A stretch of DNA of 64,000 nt from Phaseolus vulgaris (Eukaryota > Streptophyta > Magnoliopsida > Fabales > Fabaceae), in the NCBI RefSeq assembly GCF_000499845.2, contig NC_023758.2:23115366-23179365 (forward strand), given 5' to 3'. The notes under the pieces were generated by a model. The model ran no database searches. It was not told the origin of the DNA and saw only the letters and a list, made by a program, of their open reading frames with translations. Shown piece after piece: positions 1 through 13,499 of the stretch; positions within the stretch are counted from its first letter, which is position 1, and each line of letters begins with the position of its first letter. The position numbers and the translations under genes were made by a program.

Positions 1-1053
<1,053 letters not shown>

Positions 1054-2212
1054 TGGAATCCAGATGCAGCCAATTGCTACTACAAGTGCAAATACTGATG
1101 TTATGAGGTTGGGCAAGAAGTATGGAAACCTACAAAATGATTTATGTTTGGAAAATAAAAATCAGCACATCATTAAGATTTTATTTGGATAAAGTTCTCC
1201 ATGAGTACTTACAGGAAGATAAAATAAGACAGAAAAACATAATAAGTAAGCAAAAATCAGATTATTCTTAATCTAATTTGTTAAAGTTTTCTTGTACTAG
1301 CTTCTATAAAAATGATTCAGGCATAAACTAATTTTCTGGAGAAGTTTATCTAAATAGGTCCAAATGATAAAGCAATTTAAACAGAAACTGAATATGAAAG
1401 TCCACTTACTTATTCCAAAAGGAATTCTTTGGAAAAATATTTGGGTACTTCTCTACTGGCTACAATTAAATACAGAATTTCAGCAGTTAACCTTCTCAGA
1501 AAACCAGAATACTTTCAATTCAAAACATTTCATCTTATAAACATATGGAAATTCAAGGCTTTATGCAAGATTTATCTTATACTCCAGATGGCTAAGAATA
1601 TGAATAGTACCTGAGCCAAATAGCCTCTCAATGATGGGCCAATTATTAAACCAATCACAACATGACTAGTTGGTGTGGAAATGCAGTTCTAAGAATTAAC
1701 AATGTAAAAGAGTTAGTGATGCTTACAGTTGACAGTCCTAGAGCTTGGTGTTCTTCTCTAAAAAGTTCAGTGGCATAGGCTTGTTAAATAAAGTAGTTAG
1801 ACAATAAAATGTAGAAATGGAAGTTTGAAAGAGAATGAAGTTATAATCAACACATGCATTCAAAATTTGTATCCAAGTACTGGTGGAAAAAACAAGAAAG
1901 TGTGAAATAGTAGGGGTTAAAGATATGATACCCTCACTGGTCCTAGAAAACCATTGAAACATCCGAGAAGAAATATCGTAAGAATAGCCATCCAAAAACT
2001 TTTGCTAAGGCCAAATAGTGTGTTGAAAATGACACTGAAATGAAGTAAGCATTGATAATTATGGGAATCTTCAAAGCTAAGCATGCAGTTCATTGACATG
2101 TATACTTACACTGAAATGATCCCTGCAAGTATAACGGGTTTTCGACCAATGCGATCAACTATAGCTCCCCACAACAAAGATGTCAAACATCTGCCAAGCA
2201 TGAATACAGAAC
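1054..2212 (-). pseudogene. ZIFL-type major facilitator transporter, internal exons only
   Basis: Six minus-strand exons can be read: 2110-2212, 1932-2034, 1727-1780, 1611-1688, 1410-1459 and 1054-1129. They contain family signatures: GRKPVILAG after SVFMLGRCLTSLLWGAIVDR, then VIFNTLFGLSKSFWMA, AYATELFREEHQALGLST, GLIIGPSLRGYLAQ, EKYPNIFPKNSFW and FPYFLPNLITSVFALVVAI. These match the ZIFL (zinc-induced facilitator-like) branch of plant MFS transporters, which are multi-pass membrane carriers. Most donors are good (GTAAGT, GTAAGC, GTACTA). The acceptor of the third exon is damaged: the only nearby AG takes the first base of the exon and shifts the frame to an early stop (the frame reading NKPMPLNFLEK). 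The N-terminal exons and the later C-terminal half are not found. I call it a truncated pseudogene. A live gene with an unusual splice site continuing past the window edge is less likely but possible. Confidence 0.75.
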
Positions 2213-2399
2213 CTACCACATTTTTATCAATATGTAATTAGGTATACGGGCAAAGATTTCCCCAATCGAAACTCTAGTATGAGAATCATTAAACGTGCTA
2301 AAAATAAAATAAAATAAAATAAAAAACAAAAACATACCTAATTGTGCGAACAACTTGAAGCCTATGACACTGAAGATCATATTGCGTTTGAGCACCGTC

Positions 2400-2760
2400 A
2401 CCGACAACATTCCGAGTCGCAAGCACGAGATATAGAGATTGAGAATGATTTACCTAAGCTTGAGCAAGGAAAAAGACAGTGAGATGAACCAATTGGACGA
2501 GATTGAGAACGAGAACGACAGTGATAAAGAATAACGAAACTGAGAGTGAAGTAGATGAAGGAGACAGTGCGAAGAAGAAAAATGAGACTTACCTGGATTT
2601 GAACAAAGAACAAGATAGTGAGACGAACCAATTGAATGAGACTGAGAGTGAAATCAAGAACAAGCAACACTGAGAAAGAAGAACGAGATTGAGATTGAGA
2701 GTGAATAGGAAGGAAACAAAGAGTGGAGTGAAGGAAGGTTGCGATGGGAAGAAGAAGAAG
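2400..2760. repeat. Purine-rich imperfect direct repeat (about 140 bp period)
   Basis: The plus strand is very rich in GA, and the block near 2450 (ttacctaagcttgagcaagg) recurs in altered form near 2590 (ttacctggatttgaacaaag), each followed by the same run of agtgaga, gaaccaattg and gagattgagaa-like words. No supported gene lies here. It may be the upstream non-coding part of the transporter remnant. Confidence 0.45.
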
Positions 2761-4737
2761 ACAGGAAAAAAAGATTTATCAAGTAGAATTTTAGAAAAAA
2801 TATTTTTTTCTAAAAAAATATATAAAAAACTTTTAAATATATACAAACTTAAATAAATAAATACAAATAAAATAAATTTAGTAATAATTTCTTGCAAATT
2901 ATTATTGAAATAAAATTTATAAATATTTTATAAGAAAAATAAATCTAAATAAATTAGTATATTTTATAGAAATTCAAACTGCAGAATATTTTCTCATATT
3001 TAAAAAAATTAAATAAGTTTTTAAAAAGTATGTCTATCTATTTAAATTAATTCATAATACTTTGAATTTATAATTAATTTAATTTTATATTTAAATAAAA
3101 TTAAAAGATTAAAATACTATTTTAAATGTAATTTTAAATTCATATTAATTATTTTAATATTATACTAAAAATAATAGTTTAGTAAATTTATTCATATTAA
3201 TTTAAAATATTTTATAAATTAATAATTAATTTTATAAAATTTAATTACTCTAAAATTAATATCTAATTTAAATAATAGTGACTAAAAATTTAAGTTTCTA
3301 AATTATATGAGAATTAGAAACTAGAAAATTAGTTTCTAATTTTATTATTTTTAGAGATAAAAAAATAGTTTTTAAATTAAATTAAAAGTGACTAAAAAAT
3401 GGTTTCCAGTTATATTTTAACAAGAGACTTAAAAAAATGTCTTAAAAAAAACATCTTTTTTATTTTTATTATTAACTACCAAAAATATAGTATCTAATTA
3501 TATTATAATTTTTATTAATAATAGATATATTTTTAGTAATCAATAATTTTTAGTTTATAAAATAGTATTTAAATTAATTTTTATACAAACTATTCTTTTA
3601 TATGTTCCATTTAAAATTTAAAATTTAAAATCTAAAAATAAAAAATAAAAAATGGTGAAGTGTAAGTCCGAAGGAGATGGTTTCAATGAAAATAGAACTC
3701 TAAGAATTTACAATTAAATAATGATTGATCTAAAATAAAATAAATACAGCAAAAGTGTGCAAGAAGAGATGACAATGATCACAAATGAATGAGGTAGAAG
3801 AGCAAAACGTATATGTTGTGTCCACCAGAATCATCGAGGTCAATTTTGGACAAAGGAGCTGGTTGTTCTTAATTATTTATAGTTTTATTTGATAGAGAGA
3901 GAAAAAAAACTAGCCAAAAGCACAAATTCTTTTATGGCAACAAAACCTAACACGCACTAGGGACGAAGACAAAAGATGATGACATCACTTTAAAACACAA
4001 GATCCTTAATGCACATGATTGCCCAATCTGTAGTCTGGTCTCATGATGCAGCTTCATCATCTTCAATTCACTTATTTATTTGGTGCAGTTTTTTTTGTTT
4101 TGCAGTCAGTTTACTTTGATTAAACTAAACTACTATTGTTTGATAAAAGTTGCATCATGATTTAACTTATTTAGAAATAAATAAACTTTCTTATATATTA
4201 TAAATAATTTGATATAAGTTCAACAAATAATCATTTAGATATGTTTAAAATAATTTTAATATTATATTAAAAAATAACTTTAAGTTTAACTCGATTTGAA
4301 TCGATTTATAACAACCCTTTAAACTTAAATAATATTATCCCATCAAACTTACTACTACAACCATGTCATATCATTATATGAATGCTGTTATTTATACAAC
4401 TGGTATTTTTTTAAATTTTACAATTTGCATTAGAGAAACTGAGTCTGAGCAATCTTCAGATTGGATTCTGATTTAGCTTACCCAAAATTTCACATTTTTA
4501 AATTTATATTTAACCATTTTAATTATCGGTTAGGTTAGATTTTTTATAAAAAAAAATTAATTTTGAATAAATAAATAAATATATTATATTTGTACCAGAA
4601 TCAAACTTCTATGATTTTAATAATTTTTATAATAAACTAGTTCATATAATTTATTATTAAATTTTAACAAAAATAGAGTATATAAAAAATAGAAATGAAA
4701 TTAAAATGTAAGACTTAATTTCAAAATTGAATTTAAA

Positions 4738-4806
<69 letters not shown>

Positions 4807-5088
4807 AAATATGGTGAAATCCTAAATCCTCGAAATTATATTTTACTAATCTATTTTTCTTCCACAGTTATTATTCCTTTTTTTATTATGTCCAATAGGA
4901 CCATAGTAAGCAAAAGAACACCTGATGAGTTTTTAAAATATAGATTTTATTTATAAGCTAAAGATATGTAAAAATCACACAGCAACATTAGTCCACAGTA
5001 CAAATTTGACTTTTAGGAATTGCCAATAATGAATAATGTTGAATTTGGAGGGTCTCCATCAAGCAAAGGAAAGGATCACAAGATACCC
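2761..5088. other. AT-rich intergenic DNA with a degenerate MITE-like patch
   Basis: No gene seen. Around 3240-3560 there are words typical of the fold-back repeats further on (gtgactaaa, agtttctaaatt, agaaactag), so a very old copy may be present. The rest is low-complexity A/T sequence. Confidence 0.4.
4739..4804. repeat. (TTA)n microsatellite
   Basis: An uninterrupted run of about 21 TTA/ATT units. Likely length-polymorphic. Confidence 0.95.
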
Positions 5089-5435
5089 CACTATTAAAAA
5101 AAATCATAAAATAAAAAATAATTTTTAAAAATTAAAAATAATTAGTTGTTAAAGTAATTAAATTAAAGATTATTTTAGAGATTACAGAAATTTTAGTTTC
5201 TATTACTGTTAAATGTTTTTAAATTGATATCTAATTAGCAACCAAGATTTTTCTACTAAATTTTGAAAACTAAATAATTGGTAGTTAAAAACTGGGTAAC
5301 TAATTAGATACATTTAATAATAATAAAAGCTAATTTTTTTTTTTAGTTTCTAAAATAATATTTAATTTAATTACATAACAAATAATTATTATTTTTATTT
5401 AAAAATTGATTTTTATTTTATTTATTTTTTTATAA
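5089..5435. mobile_element. Fold-back MITE, copy 1 (degenerate)
   Basis: Begins cactattaaaaaaaatcata and ends in the matching inverted form near tttatttttttataa. The two arms are inverted versions of each other: ataattagttgttaaagtaa on the left, acataacaaataattatt on the right. The centre carries agctaccaag-like and aattggtagttaaaa words. Copies also lie at 5931, 23321 and 49725. Non-coding. Confidence 0.6.
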
Positions 5436-5896
5436 CCATAAGTCCACAATGCTCGATGGAATGTTTTTTAAGCCATCCTTGTTTGTTTCCTTTGAAAACT
5501 AATAACCAATTGTTCAATATCTAAAGCTCATCTTCAAGAATCCAATATACAAGATGTCAAATTTTGTTTTTTAAGAGATCGATTTCACTAATAATAGAAT
5601 AATTAGCTTAAAGTTTTCACAAAGTCATGAGTCAACCTATTTTTAAACCTCTCAGGTTTCAGTTTTTCGAGAGTTGCTAGGAGTTTGCTCTCCTTAAAAT
5701 ATTTATTGTAAAAGATATTGAAGAAGTAAATTGAAAGAAGAGTAGTAATGTTATTGAAAGAAGAGTAGTAATGTTATTGTTGCTAAATGTATAAAAAAAA
5801 ATATAATTTTTTATTTATTTCAATGTCAATTATCCTAGTTTTTAGGAATTAGTTTGTATTATAGCTCATGAAAATATGCATCCATTTTAGTGTTAT

Positions 5897-5930
<34 letters not shown>

Positions 5931-5932
<2 letters not shown>

Positions 5933-6284
5933 TTACAAGAAAATTATGAAATATAAATTAATTTTAGAGATAGAAAATAATTAATTATTATAGTAATTAA
6001 ATTAGAGACATTTTAGAAATAAAAAAAAAACTTTTAATTTTTAAATTAGTTTGTATTATTGTTAAATAGTTTCTAAATTGATATCTAATTTAGCTACCAA
6101 ATTTAGAATCTAAATAATTGGTAGTTAAAACCTTTGTAGCTAATTAAATACCAATTTAAAAACTATTTAACAATAATAGAAATTAAAACATTTTTTAGTC
6201 TCTAAAATAATTTTTAATTTAATCACTATAATAACTAATTATTTTTTATTTTTAAAATTAATTTTTATTTGATGATTTTTCTTT
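5931..6284. mobile_element. Fold-back MITE, copy 2, inside a (TA)n tract
   Basis: Starts acttacaagaaaattatgaa and ends gatttttcttta. The arms are long imperfect inverted repeats around a centre reading gaatctaaataattggtag. Runs of (TA)n flank it on both sides (5903-5931 and 6284-6298), which suggests insertion into a TA microsatellite. Non-coding, no transposase. Confidence 0.65.
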
Positions 6285-6663
6285 ATATATATATATATTC
6301 CCAATGATTCACCTAAAACATTGGCAATCGTTATATATGCGACTTCCTACAAAATTTTCATAAAGAAATAGACATTATTGTGTTTCCACAAGTCCTCAGG
6401 ATAGATGGACTTCCATATATTGTTTATATTATATTTACTAAATATTTAAATTTTTATAAAATCCAAATAAATAATTAAATACCCATATTCAAATATTTAG
6501 ATTGAATTTTAAATCTAAATCCATATTTTTATAAAATAATTTTGAAATAAATTTTAAATTTATATATATATATATATATTTTAAATTAATATAATATGTA
6601 AAAAGGATTAATATTATGTAAATATTAAAAATATACATAATAAAATTATAATTTAATAATACA
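6285..6663. other. AT-rich spacer with TA repeats
   Basis: Nothing recognisable beyond (TA)n tracts near 6285-6298 and 6562-6580. Base composition changes abruptly at 6664, where the GC-rich Gypsy LTR begins. Confidence 0.5.
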
Positions 6664-7250
6664 TGTACCGGTATGGGCGAGATCGACCCCTAGTCAACCT
6701 GACCGAGATCAAGAGAGTCGCCCGAAACCAGAGGGACTTGGCCGAACCCCGAGGCTGACGACCCACCTGGCCGAAACCTTAGAAGACCTGTCCGAGACGA
6801 CCGAGACCAGGGAAATCTGGCTGATGGCCGACTCATACCTAAGGACTTGGCCAACGGCCAACCCTGATTACCATTAACGCTCAAACCAAGGTCAGCGAAG
6901 TTAACCCATCATTAAGAATTAGATAATGCAACCCTAAGTGGTATCCACCTCGATAAACGGGCCCAACAAGGTAGGTCCATTAGAATAATATAAATAGCAC
7001 GCATCCCAAGGTAAGGTATGTCATTTATTACTGTTCACCTATCTGAGAACTGACCACCCGCTTTGCTGACTTGAGCGTCGGAGTGCCTTTGCAGGTACCC
7101 CCACCATCCGGTGTCCACCCGAGACCGAGTGCCGAAGGAGAAGTAGGAGGACGAGAGGAATCCCAGCTCATCACCCAGTAACCTGACCGACCGAAGGAAG
7201 GAGAAGAAGACTTCAATAGTTCTCTAGGTCTCATCTCCCTAGTAGGAACA
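6664..7250 (+). repeat. 5' LTR of truncated Ty3/Gypsy element
   Basis: A 587-bp GC-rich block that starts TGTACCGG and ends AGGAACA, immediately followed by a primer binding site. It has a TATA-like box at 6989-6996, as expected for U3. No second copy exists in the window, so the end calls rest on the TG...CA ends, the composition break and the adjacent primer site. Confidence 0.75.
6989..6996 (+). promoter_or_regulatory. TATA-like box in Gypsy LTR
   Basis: TATAAATA, about 260 bp before the LTR end, in the position expected for the retrotransposon promoter. Confidence 0.5.
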
Positions 7251-7251
7251 A

Positions 7252-7270
7252 TTGGCGCCAACCGTGGGGC
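7252..7270 (+). other. Primer binding site of Gypsy element
   Basis: TTGGCGCCAACCGTGGGGC directly after the LTR. It begins with TGGCGCC, as plant Gypsy primer sites complementary to a tRNA 3' end often do. Which tRNA it pairs with was not checked. Confidence 0.65.
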
Positions 7271-7300
7271 CGAGTGAAACTAGCTGAAGGAAAAAAGTAG

Positions 7301-9299
7301 ATGGTCTCAACTAGAAGCATGGAGAGAATGACCGAAGCCGACCAGACGATGTTGCTGCTGCCTCTCCAGAGAGAGATGGCCGAGATGAGAAGGAAAGTCG
7401 AGGAGGCTGCTCAGAAAAACGAGCAAGAACTGCAAGTTCTCCGTAGGGAGAACGAAGAGATGAAAAAGAAGCTGGGGGAAGGAGGACCCTCTGTCATACC
7501 GACGAACGTTGTCGGAAAGTCCTACACCTCTCCCCCCAACCCAGATGTGGCCGAGGGGACGAGAGGCCGACCCCCTCCCCGAGAGACCGAGATGGGCGAC
7601 GAGTCGTGCCTAATCAGGTCCACCCGGATGACCTTGACGGCCGACCCGAACCGCCGACATCCCTTTACCAACACCATCATCGAAGTCCCACTGCCAAAGA
7701 AGTGGAAGGGTTTCAACCGAGACCGATATGACGGGTCGACCAACCCAGACGAGCATATGGACGCCTACACCACCCATATGAGTCTCTACACCTCGGACGA
7801 TGTCGTGTTATGCCGATTGTTTCCCACATCCTTGAAGGGAGCAACCCTTAGTTGGTTCACCAAGCTCTTACCCAACTCCATCGATAGTTTTGCCACGCTC
7901 GTAGCAAAGTTCGAGACCCAGTTCGCGACCAGCCGGCCGCACCACCTAACCTTCATCGTCGTGGTAGGCATTCGCTAGGAGAAGGGAGAGTCCCTGAGAA
8001 CCTTCGTTGATAGGTTCAGTAAGGTGGCAATGAGCACCCAGAACTTGAGCCCAGACGTTGCCATGCACCACATGTTAACAACTCTACGACCGGGGCCCTT
8101 TGCCGACAACCTGTGCATGCAACCGGCCGACAGTCTGGACGAGCTGAGAAAGAGAGCTGCTAAGTACATGCAGCTGGAAGAGCTAAGAGAATTCCGCAAC
8201 CAGGCCCATGCCGAGGCCGGCGGGGAGAAAAACAAGGAAGAAAAGGACCGCCAGGGGCGGCCGAGTCAGAGAAATGACCGACGCCGGGACAACCGAGACC
8301 GGCCAATCTGGTTCTCAAGATACACACCCTTGACGACCAAGAGGGGGAGGATTCTGGACGAGGCCCTCAACGCCGAGTTGATCCCTCCTCCAAGGAAGGT
8401 GGTCAACCCAAATAATGTCGACCGAAGAAAGCAGTGTCAGTACCACCAAAACACCGGACACTCGACCGAGGAGTGTCAGGCCCTTAAGGATAAGATCGAG
8501 GAACTTATCCAGGCTAGTCATCTTCGCCGTTTCGTCAGGAATGGCCGAGACCCACCCCGCCGGGCGAATCCACCCAGGCGGACGAGGTCACCTTAACGCG
8601 GCCGAAATGACCAAGATAACAGAGGCGACCGACAACCCGCGAAGGACGACCCCCACCCCCTCCCCCCCCGAAGGGACGACCACCCCAGGGAGGCCGATAG
8701 GAGAGGTAACCGAGAGGTTATCAACACTATAGCTGGCGGCTTCGCCGGGGGAGGAAGCACGAACAACGCCCGGAAGAAGCACCTCCGGGCGGTACACCAG
8801 GTAAACGCGGTGGCATTCCGACCGAGGATGCCACCCATCACGTTCACGGACGAGAACTTTAAGGGCGTAGACTACCGCCAACAGGACGACCCGATGGTGA
8901 TAGCGGTCGATATAGACCGATTCACCATACGGAAGACCCTTGTAGACCAAGGAAGTTCGGTAGATATCCTCTACTGGAAAACTTTCAAAGCCATGAGGAT
9001 AGCCGAGGCCGAGATGATGCCATACGACGACCACGTGGTAGGATTCTCGGGCGAGAGGGTGGGTACCAAGGATTACATCGAGTTGTACACTACCTTCGGA
9101 GAGGGGAAGAACACCAGGACCATCAAAATCTGATACCTGGTCATCGACGCCAACACCCCCTACAACATCCTCCTTGGCCGACCATCCATCAACCGATTGA
9201 TGGACATAGTATCAACCCCTCACCTCGCAATGAAGTTCCCTTCAAGGACAGAGGACATTCTCATGGTCCACGTAGACCAGAAAGAAGCACGAGAGTGCT
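7301..9299 (+). pseudogene. Ty3/Gypsy gag-protease, one frame broken by three stops
   Basis: From the ATG at 7301 one frame runs to the insertion point at 9299. The N-terminus is a coiled coil (residues about 15-70, MAEMRRKVEEAAQKNEQELQ). It is followed by a retrotransposon gag domain (KKWKGFNRDRYDGSTNPDEH ... LKGATLSWF), an Arg-rich stretch, a knuckle-like CxxH...H...C motif (CQYHQNTGHSTEEC, about 8435-8480), and an aspartic protease with the DQGSS active site near 8947. The protease flap-like region continues to NILLGRPSINR. In-frame stops lie at 7976-7978 (TAG), 8594-8596 (TAA) and 9131-9133 (TGA). Each is explained by one C-to-T change of a Gln or Arg codon, and no frameshift is needed. 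The frame continues at 14604 beyond the nested element. Tat-like lineage is possible but unproven. Confidence 0.85.
9295..9299. repeat. Target site duplication GTGCT, left copy
   Basis: Identical to 14599-14603. A 5-bp direct repeat flanking the LARD-like element proves that it inserted into the Gypsy pol frame. Confidence 0.9.
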
Positions 9300-10327
9300 T
9301 GATAAGTGCTTAATTTCAGTAATATTTCATATTAAAATATAGGCACTTATGAGGATTTATTGCTAATTTACATTCATAAACCTTTTTACATTTTTATGAG
9401 CTTTATTTGAATAAGAGCATTTTATTCCCAAATTTGGTGTTAATTGCAGATTTCTATGGAAGATTGAAGATTTGGAATAAAGGAGAATAATTTGAGCTAA
9501 AAAGATAAAGCCGGAATGTCCCATAATGGAAAAAGATGAAAAGAAAGATTGGGTCTTTTTTATGCTTTATCATTTAGCCCATTAGCGCGACACAGGAAAC
9601 AACCTAACCCTAGAAAACTAGGATAAATAGGGGGCTAGAGGCACAACCCTAGGGTGCCATATTGAGAGGAAAACACCATAGAGTGAATTGTAACCAATTG
9701 GGAGAATGGAAGGTTCTAGAAGTATGCATAGCTAATTCTACCCTTTGGGATTAGGAGTAATCTTCTCAAACTCTTATGTATTGAGGTGATATCTTATATA
9801 TTAATATTCAGTTCTTGATTGATTATTGATATTGTTGTTTTACTTTTAACTTTCCGTGACAAATTGAGAATCTTAAATATGACCGAGAGGTATTTTTAGA
9901 GTTTGGACCTAAACATCAATACTTGGCATATTTGAGTGTAAGGGATAGACTTGAAATGTTAATTGTCATTAACGTCTGAGTGTGATTCTAAGTCTAAGTT
10001 GTTTTTATAAATATGCGAGGGATCGATATTTAAGAAACATTCTTAAGGATTTTATATGCGAGAGATCGATATAAATAATTTTCTATGGGCATCAATTTTA
10101 ACCAAAGAATATTGACATGCTAATCAAAATACTTGAGAGTAAAGATGAAACTAATCCTTATTTTTTCAATTGAAACAACTAATTCTTTATCTGTTTTCTT
10201 ATTGATCAGTGTCACCATAATTATTTCATTCAAAACTCTTTTAATTGTTCTGTTTTTATATTTAGCGATTATTGTACTCAATTATTACTTCTAACAAACG
10301 CGGTGCACTTGCCGTAAAAAGTCATCA
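9300..10327 (+). repeat. 5' LTR of LARD-like element
   Basis: 1028 bp, starts TGATAAGTGCTTAATTTC, ends AAAAAGTCATCA. It carries a TATA-like ggataaatag near 9621. Compared with the 3' LTR it lacks a 45-bp block near 10282, with CAA at both ends of the missing piece, and a short block near 9375. Confidence 0.9.
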
Positions 10328-10333
10328 AGTTTT

Positions 10334-10351
10334 TGGCGCCGTTGTCGGGGA
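10334..10351 (+). other. Primer binding site of LARD-like element
   Basis: TGGCGCCGTTGTCGGGGA, six bases after the LTR end. This form is common in Athila-type plant Gypsy elements, where it is read as complementary to tRNA-Asp (established knowledge, not checked here). Confidence 0.8.
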
Positions 10352-10639
10352 ACATGTTTTATTTGTTGAGTATAATTTCTTAAATGTTGTGAATATACTA
10401 ACTATTTTATTTTTTTTATGTGAATAAATTTTTTAGTTTTTTTTTTTAGATTTGAATATTTTTGTAAAGATTTTGTTTTTCTTTTTGTATGTGAATAATT
10501 TTTATTTTTTTTCTAGATCTGTATATATTTTTTTTTATTTTGTAAAGAATTTTTTTTTCTAGTTTTGAATATGTAAAAAGTTTTTTTTTAGATGTGAATA
10601 TGTTGTTTTTTTTTTAAACTGTTATTTTTATGTTAATAT

Positions 10640-11190
10640 TTTTTCTTTTAAGTTTTTTTTATTTGTTTACTTTATTTATTTTATTTTGATTTTGTTTTCT
10701 TATATTTTATTTTATTCTTTACTTTTTTGTTTTTATATTGTTTACGTAGTTTTTTTACTGTAATTATTTTATTTTGTTTTGATTTTGTTTTGTTATATTT
10801 TATTTTATTCTTTACTTTTTTTTGTTTTTATATTGTTTACGTAGTTTTTTTTACTGTAATTATTTTATTTTATTTTGATTTTGTTTTGTTATATTTTATT
10901 TTATTCTTTACTTTTTTGTTTTTATATTATTTACGTAGTTTTTTTACTGTAATTATTTTATTTTGTTTTGATTTTGTTTTGTTATATTTTATTTTATTCT
11001 TTACTTTTTTTTGTTTTTATATTGTTTACGTAGTTTTTTTTACTGTAATTATTTTATTTTATTTTTATTTTGTTTTGTTATATTTTATTTTATTCTTTAC
11101 TTTTTTTGTTTTTATATTGTTTACGTAGTTTTTTTTACTGTAATTATTTTATTTTATTTTTGTATTTATTCTTATTTTTATTTGGATTTT
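10640..11190 (+). repeat. T-rich tandem array, about five 95-bp units
   Basis: The marker word tttacgtag recurs at 10741, 10836, 10930, 11025 and 11120, spacings 95, 94, 95 and 95. Units are nearly identical and over 70 percent T by eye. Long Phe/Tyr/Leu-rich open frames here follow from this composition and are not genes. Confidence 0.9.
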
Positions 11191-13487
11191 GTTTTATTAT
11201 ATTGTATTTTTACGTTTAGCTTAAGTTGTTTATTTAGAGTTTACGTAGTTTTTATTTATTTATTATTTATTACTATTAGTTTCTGTTTTATTTTTGTTTC
11301 ATTTTTATTTTATTTTATTTTTTTAATATTTAGTTATTTATTTAGTTATTTATTTTATTTTATTTTTATTTTTATTTTTAGTTTTATTATTTTCTTGATT
11401 TCATTCTTAGTTTTTATTTTACGCAAGTTTTTTTCTATCTATATATTCTGTTTTAGTTTTCTTAGTTAGTTAGTTTTTTTTTTATATATTTTTAGTTTTT
11501 ATATATTATTCTTGTTTTTATTTATTTTATTTTTCTCTTTGTTAAAAATTATAGTTTTATTATTTTATTTAGTTTTTAGTTTTTATTTAAGTAAGTTTTT
11601 GTTTCTTTATTTTCTGTTTTTCATTTACTATTTATTTCTCTTTCTTTTGTTATTTTAAATTTTCTGTTTTTCTTTATTTCATTTAAAAAAAAACAAAAAA
11701 TAAAAAAAACTATTTACTTGTTATACTAATCTTTGTTTGAGTTGTCTTATGATATTAAGAAAACAAGTTTTTATAGATTGAGCAATTGAGAAGACAACCG
11801 GAAGAATAGAAGTTAAAAATAAAGAAAAAAGAAGCAAGGAGAGAAGTTAGAAAAGATTGAGAGATGATGATAACGGTACCTATCACCAGTTGAGAGAGAA
11901 CATATGGTTTTAATAATGAAGTGGCTAGGAAATTCTGTCTAGCCAATCACTCCTATCAAATAAGTCCAACTGGTAAACCATGGAGAATTTCAAGGGAAAC
12001 CCAACCTATGTTATGTATTTTGACCTGGGGACAGGTTTTATTATTTAAGGGGCAGATCCAGCAAATGAAGCAAAGACTGTAGATAAAGATTTTAACAAAA
12101 AGCTGGTTGACTTCTTAAGAAGAGAGGATTGAGCAAAAATATGGTTTTATCTTTCTAATTCTCTTTTCTTTTCAGTTATTTGAATTTTGTCTTATTTTAT
12201 CTATTTTATTTTTCGGTTATTTTGTTTTCTGTTTATTTTCTTATTTTTTTAGTTTGTTTATATTGCTTATTTTGAATAAATTTCATGTTTTGTTAGTTTG
12301 TTAGTTTTAAGTCTTGAATTATCTTTGAATAAACTTCAGTTTTAATTTGTTTGTTTTCTAGTTTATTTTTTTCAAATAAAAAAGAACTAGAATATTAATT
12401 TTGAATTGTGGAAAAAAGAATTTGTGTTTAAATATTAAATAGTGGGATGAATTAAACACAGGTTAGAAAAGAAAATATGATTGAATCCCTATTCAAATGT
12501 AGTTAAAATTATGATACATGAAAATGTAACAGAATGATTGATTAGGACAGATAATGACAAGACAAAAAGGAATGCGACCATTTAAACCAAGTGAGTGTGT
12601 GAACCTTAAATAGTTTCGAGAATTTTATTGATGAATTGACAGTTGTGGTTGCTTAATTTTTATTTTTGTTGCATCATAAAAGAGCATGAAGATGATTGAG
12701 GCATTTGTTTGTGTTAATTAGGAGTCAGGGCCAAAAAACCAACCTTTATATTAGAATTCCATTTTTTTATATCCCCTTTGGGCCAAGGAATTCTTGTTAA
12801 TATTGCACCTTAACCTTTAATGATATACTTTTCTACCCTTTAGCATGTTTAAGGAAGGAGAACATAGATGCAATACATATAGAAAGAAGAATGGTTGGTT
12901 ATGATTGTGAAAGCTCAAAAAGTTGAAAATAGGAATAATATTTTCCTATTATTGAAAAAAAAAAGAAATAGAAAAAAAAAATCATCATGAAAATCATGAA
13001 AAGTCATAAAGAAAATGAGGAAAAAGGATATTGAAAGAAAGTGGTGATTAGATAACATATATGTTCTCTATAAGTGAATTGTAGGTATGTTCTTCTTCTT
13101 TAATATGTGCATTTTGTTATCTAAGAAAAACCAATATTTTTTTGGAAGCCTAGCCTCATTACAACCCATCGAAAAGACCTCAAGATTCATGTTTCTAATA
13201 TGTTTGTGACTTGAAGATGAAATGAAAAACAACCGTGATTTGTTATGATTTTGGTGAAAATAGAGAGAAACACTTACCTGTGAGGCATATGAGAAGATAT
13301 TACTTGATGAATTGTCATTTGTTTGTTTTAATTTAATCCTGGAAGTTGATTATGTCTATATTTTTCTATATTTGAATTTGGAAGCATTATAAGTTTCTAA
13401 TTTGATTTGCTGGTTAGTGAATTAAGCTGTTTGATATTTAAATTCAAATATATTCATTTACTTTGCTTGAGGACAAACAAGATTCTA
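11191..13487 (+). other. Interior of LARD-like element, no coding capacity seen
   Basis: T-rich sequence to about 11680, then mixed AT-rich DNA. No long open frame with retroelement motifs on either strand. Confidence 0.7.
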
Positions 13488-13499
13488 AGTTGGGGAGAG
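13488..13499 (+). other. Polypurine tract of LARD-like element
   Basis: A purine stretch (ttggggagag) lies directly before the 3' LTR, where plus-strand DNA synthesis is primed. Confidence 0.65.

Noticed and set aside
10727..11469. Two Phe/Tyr/Leu-rich open frames that look like membrane proteins
   Set aside because: They arise from the T-rich 95-bp tandem repeat and have no family signature.
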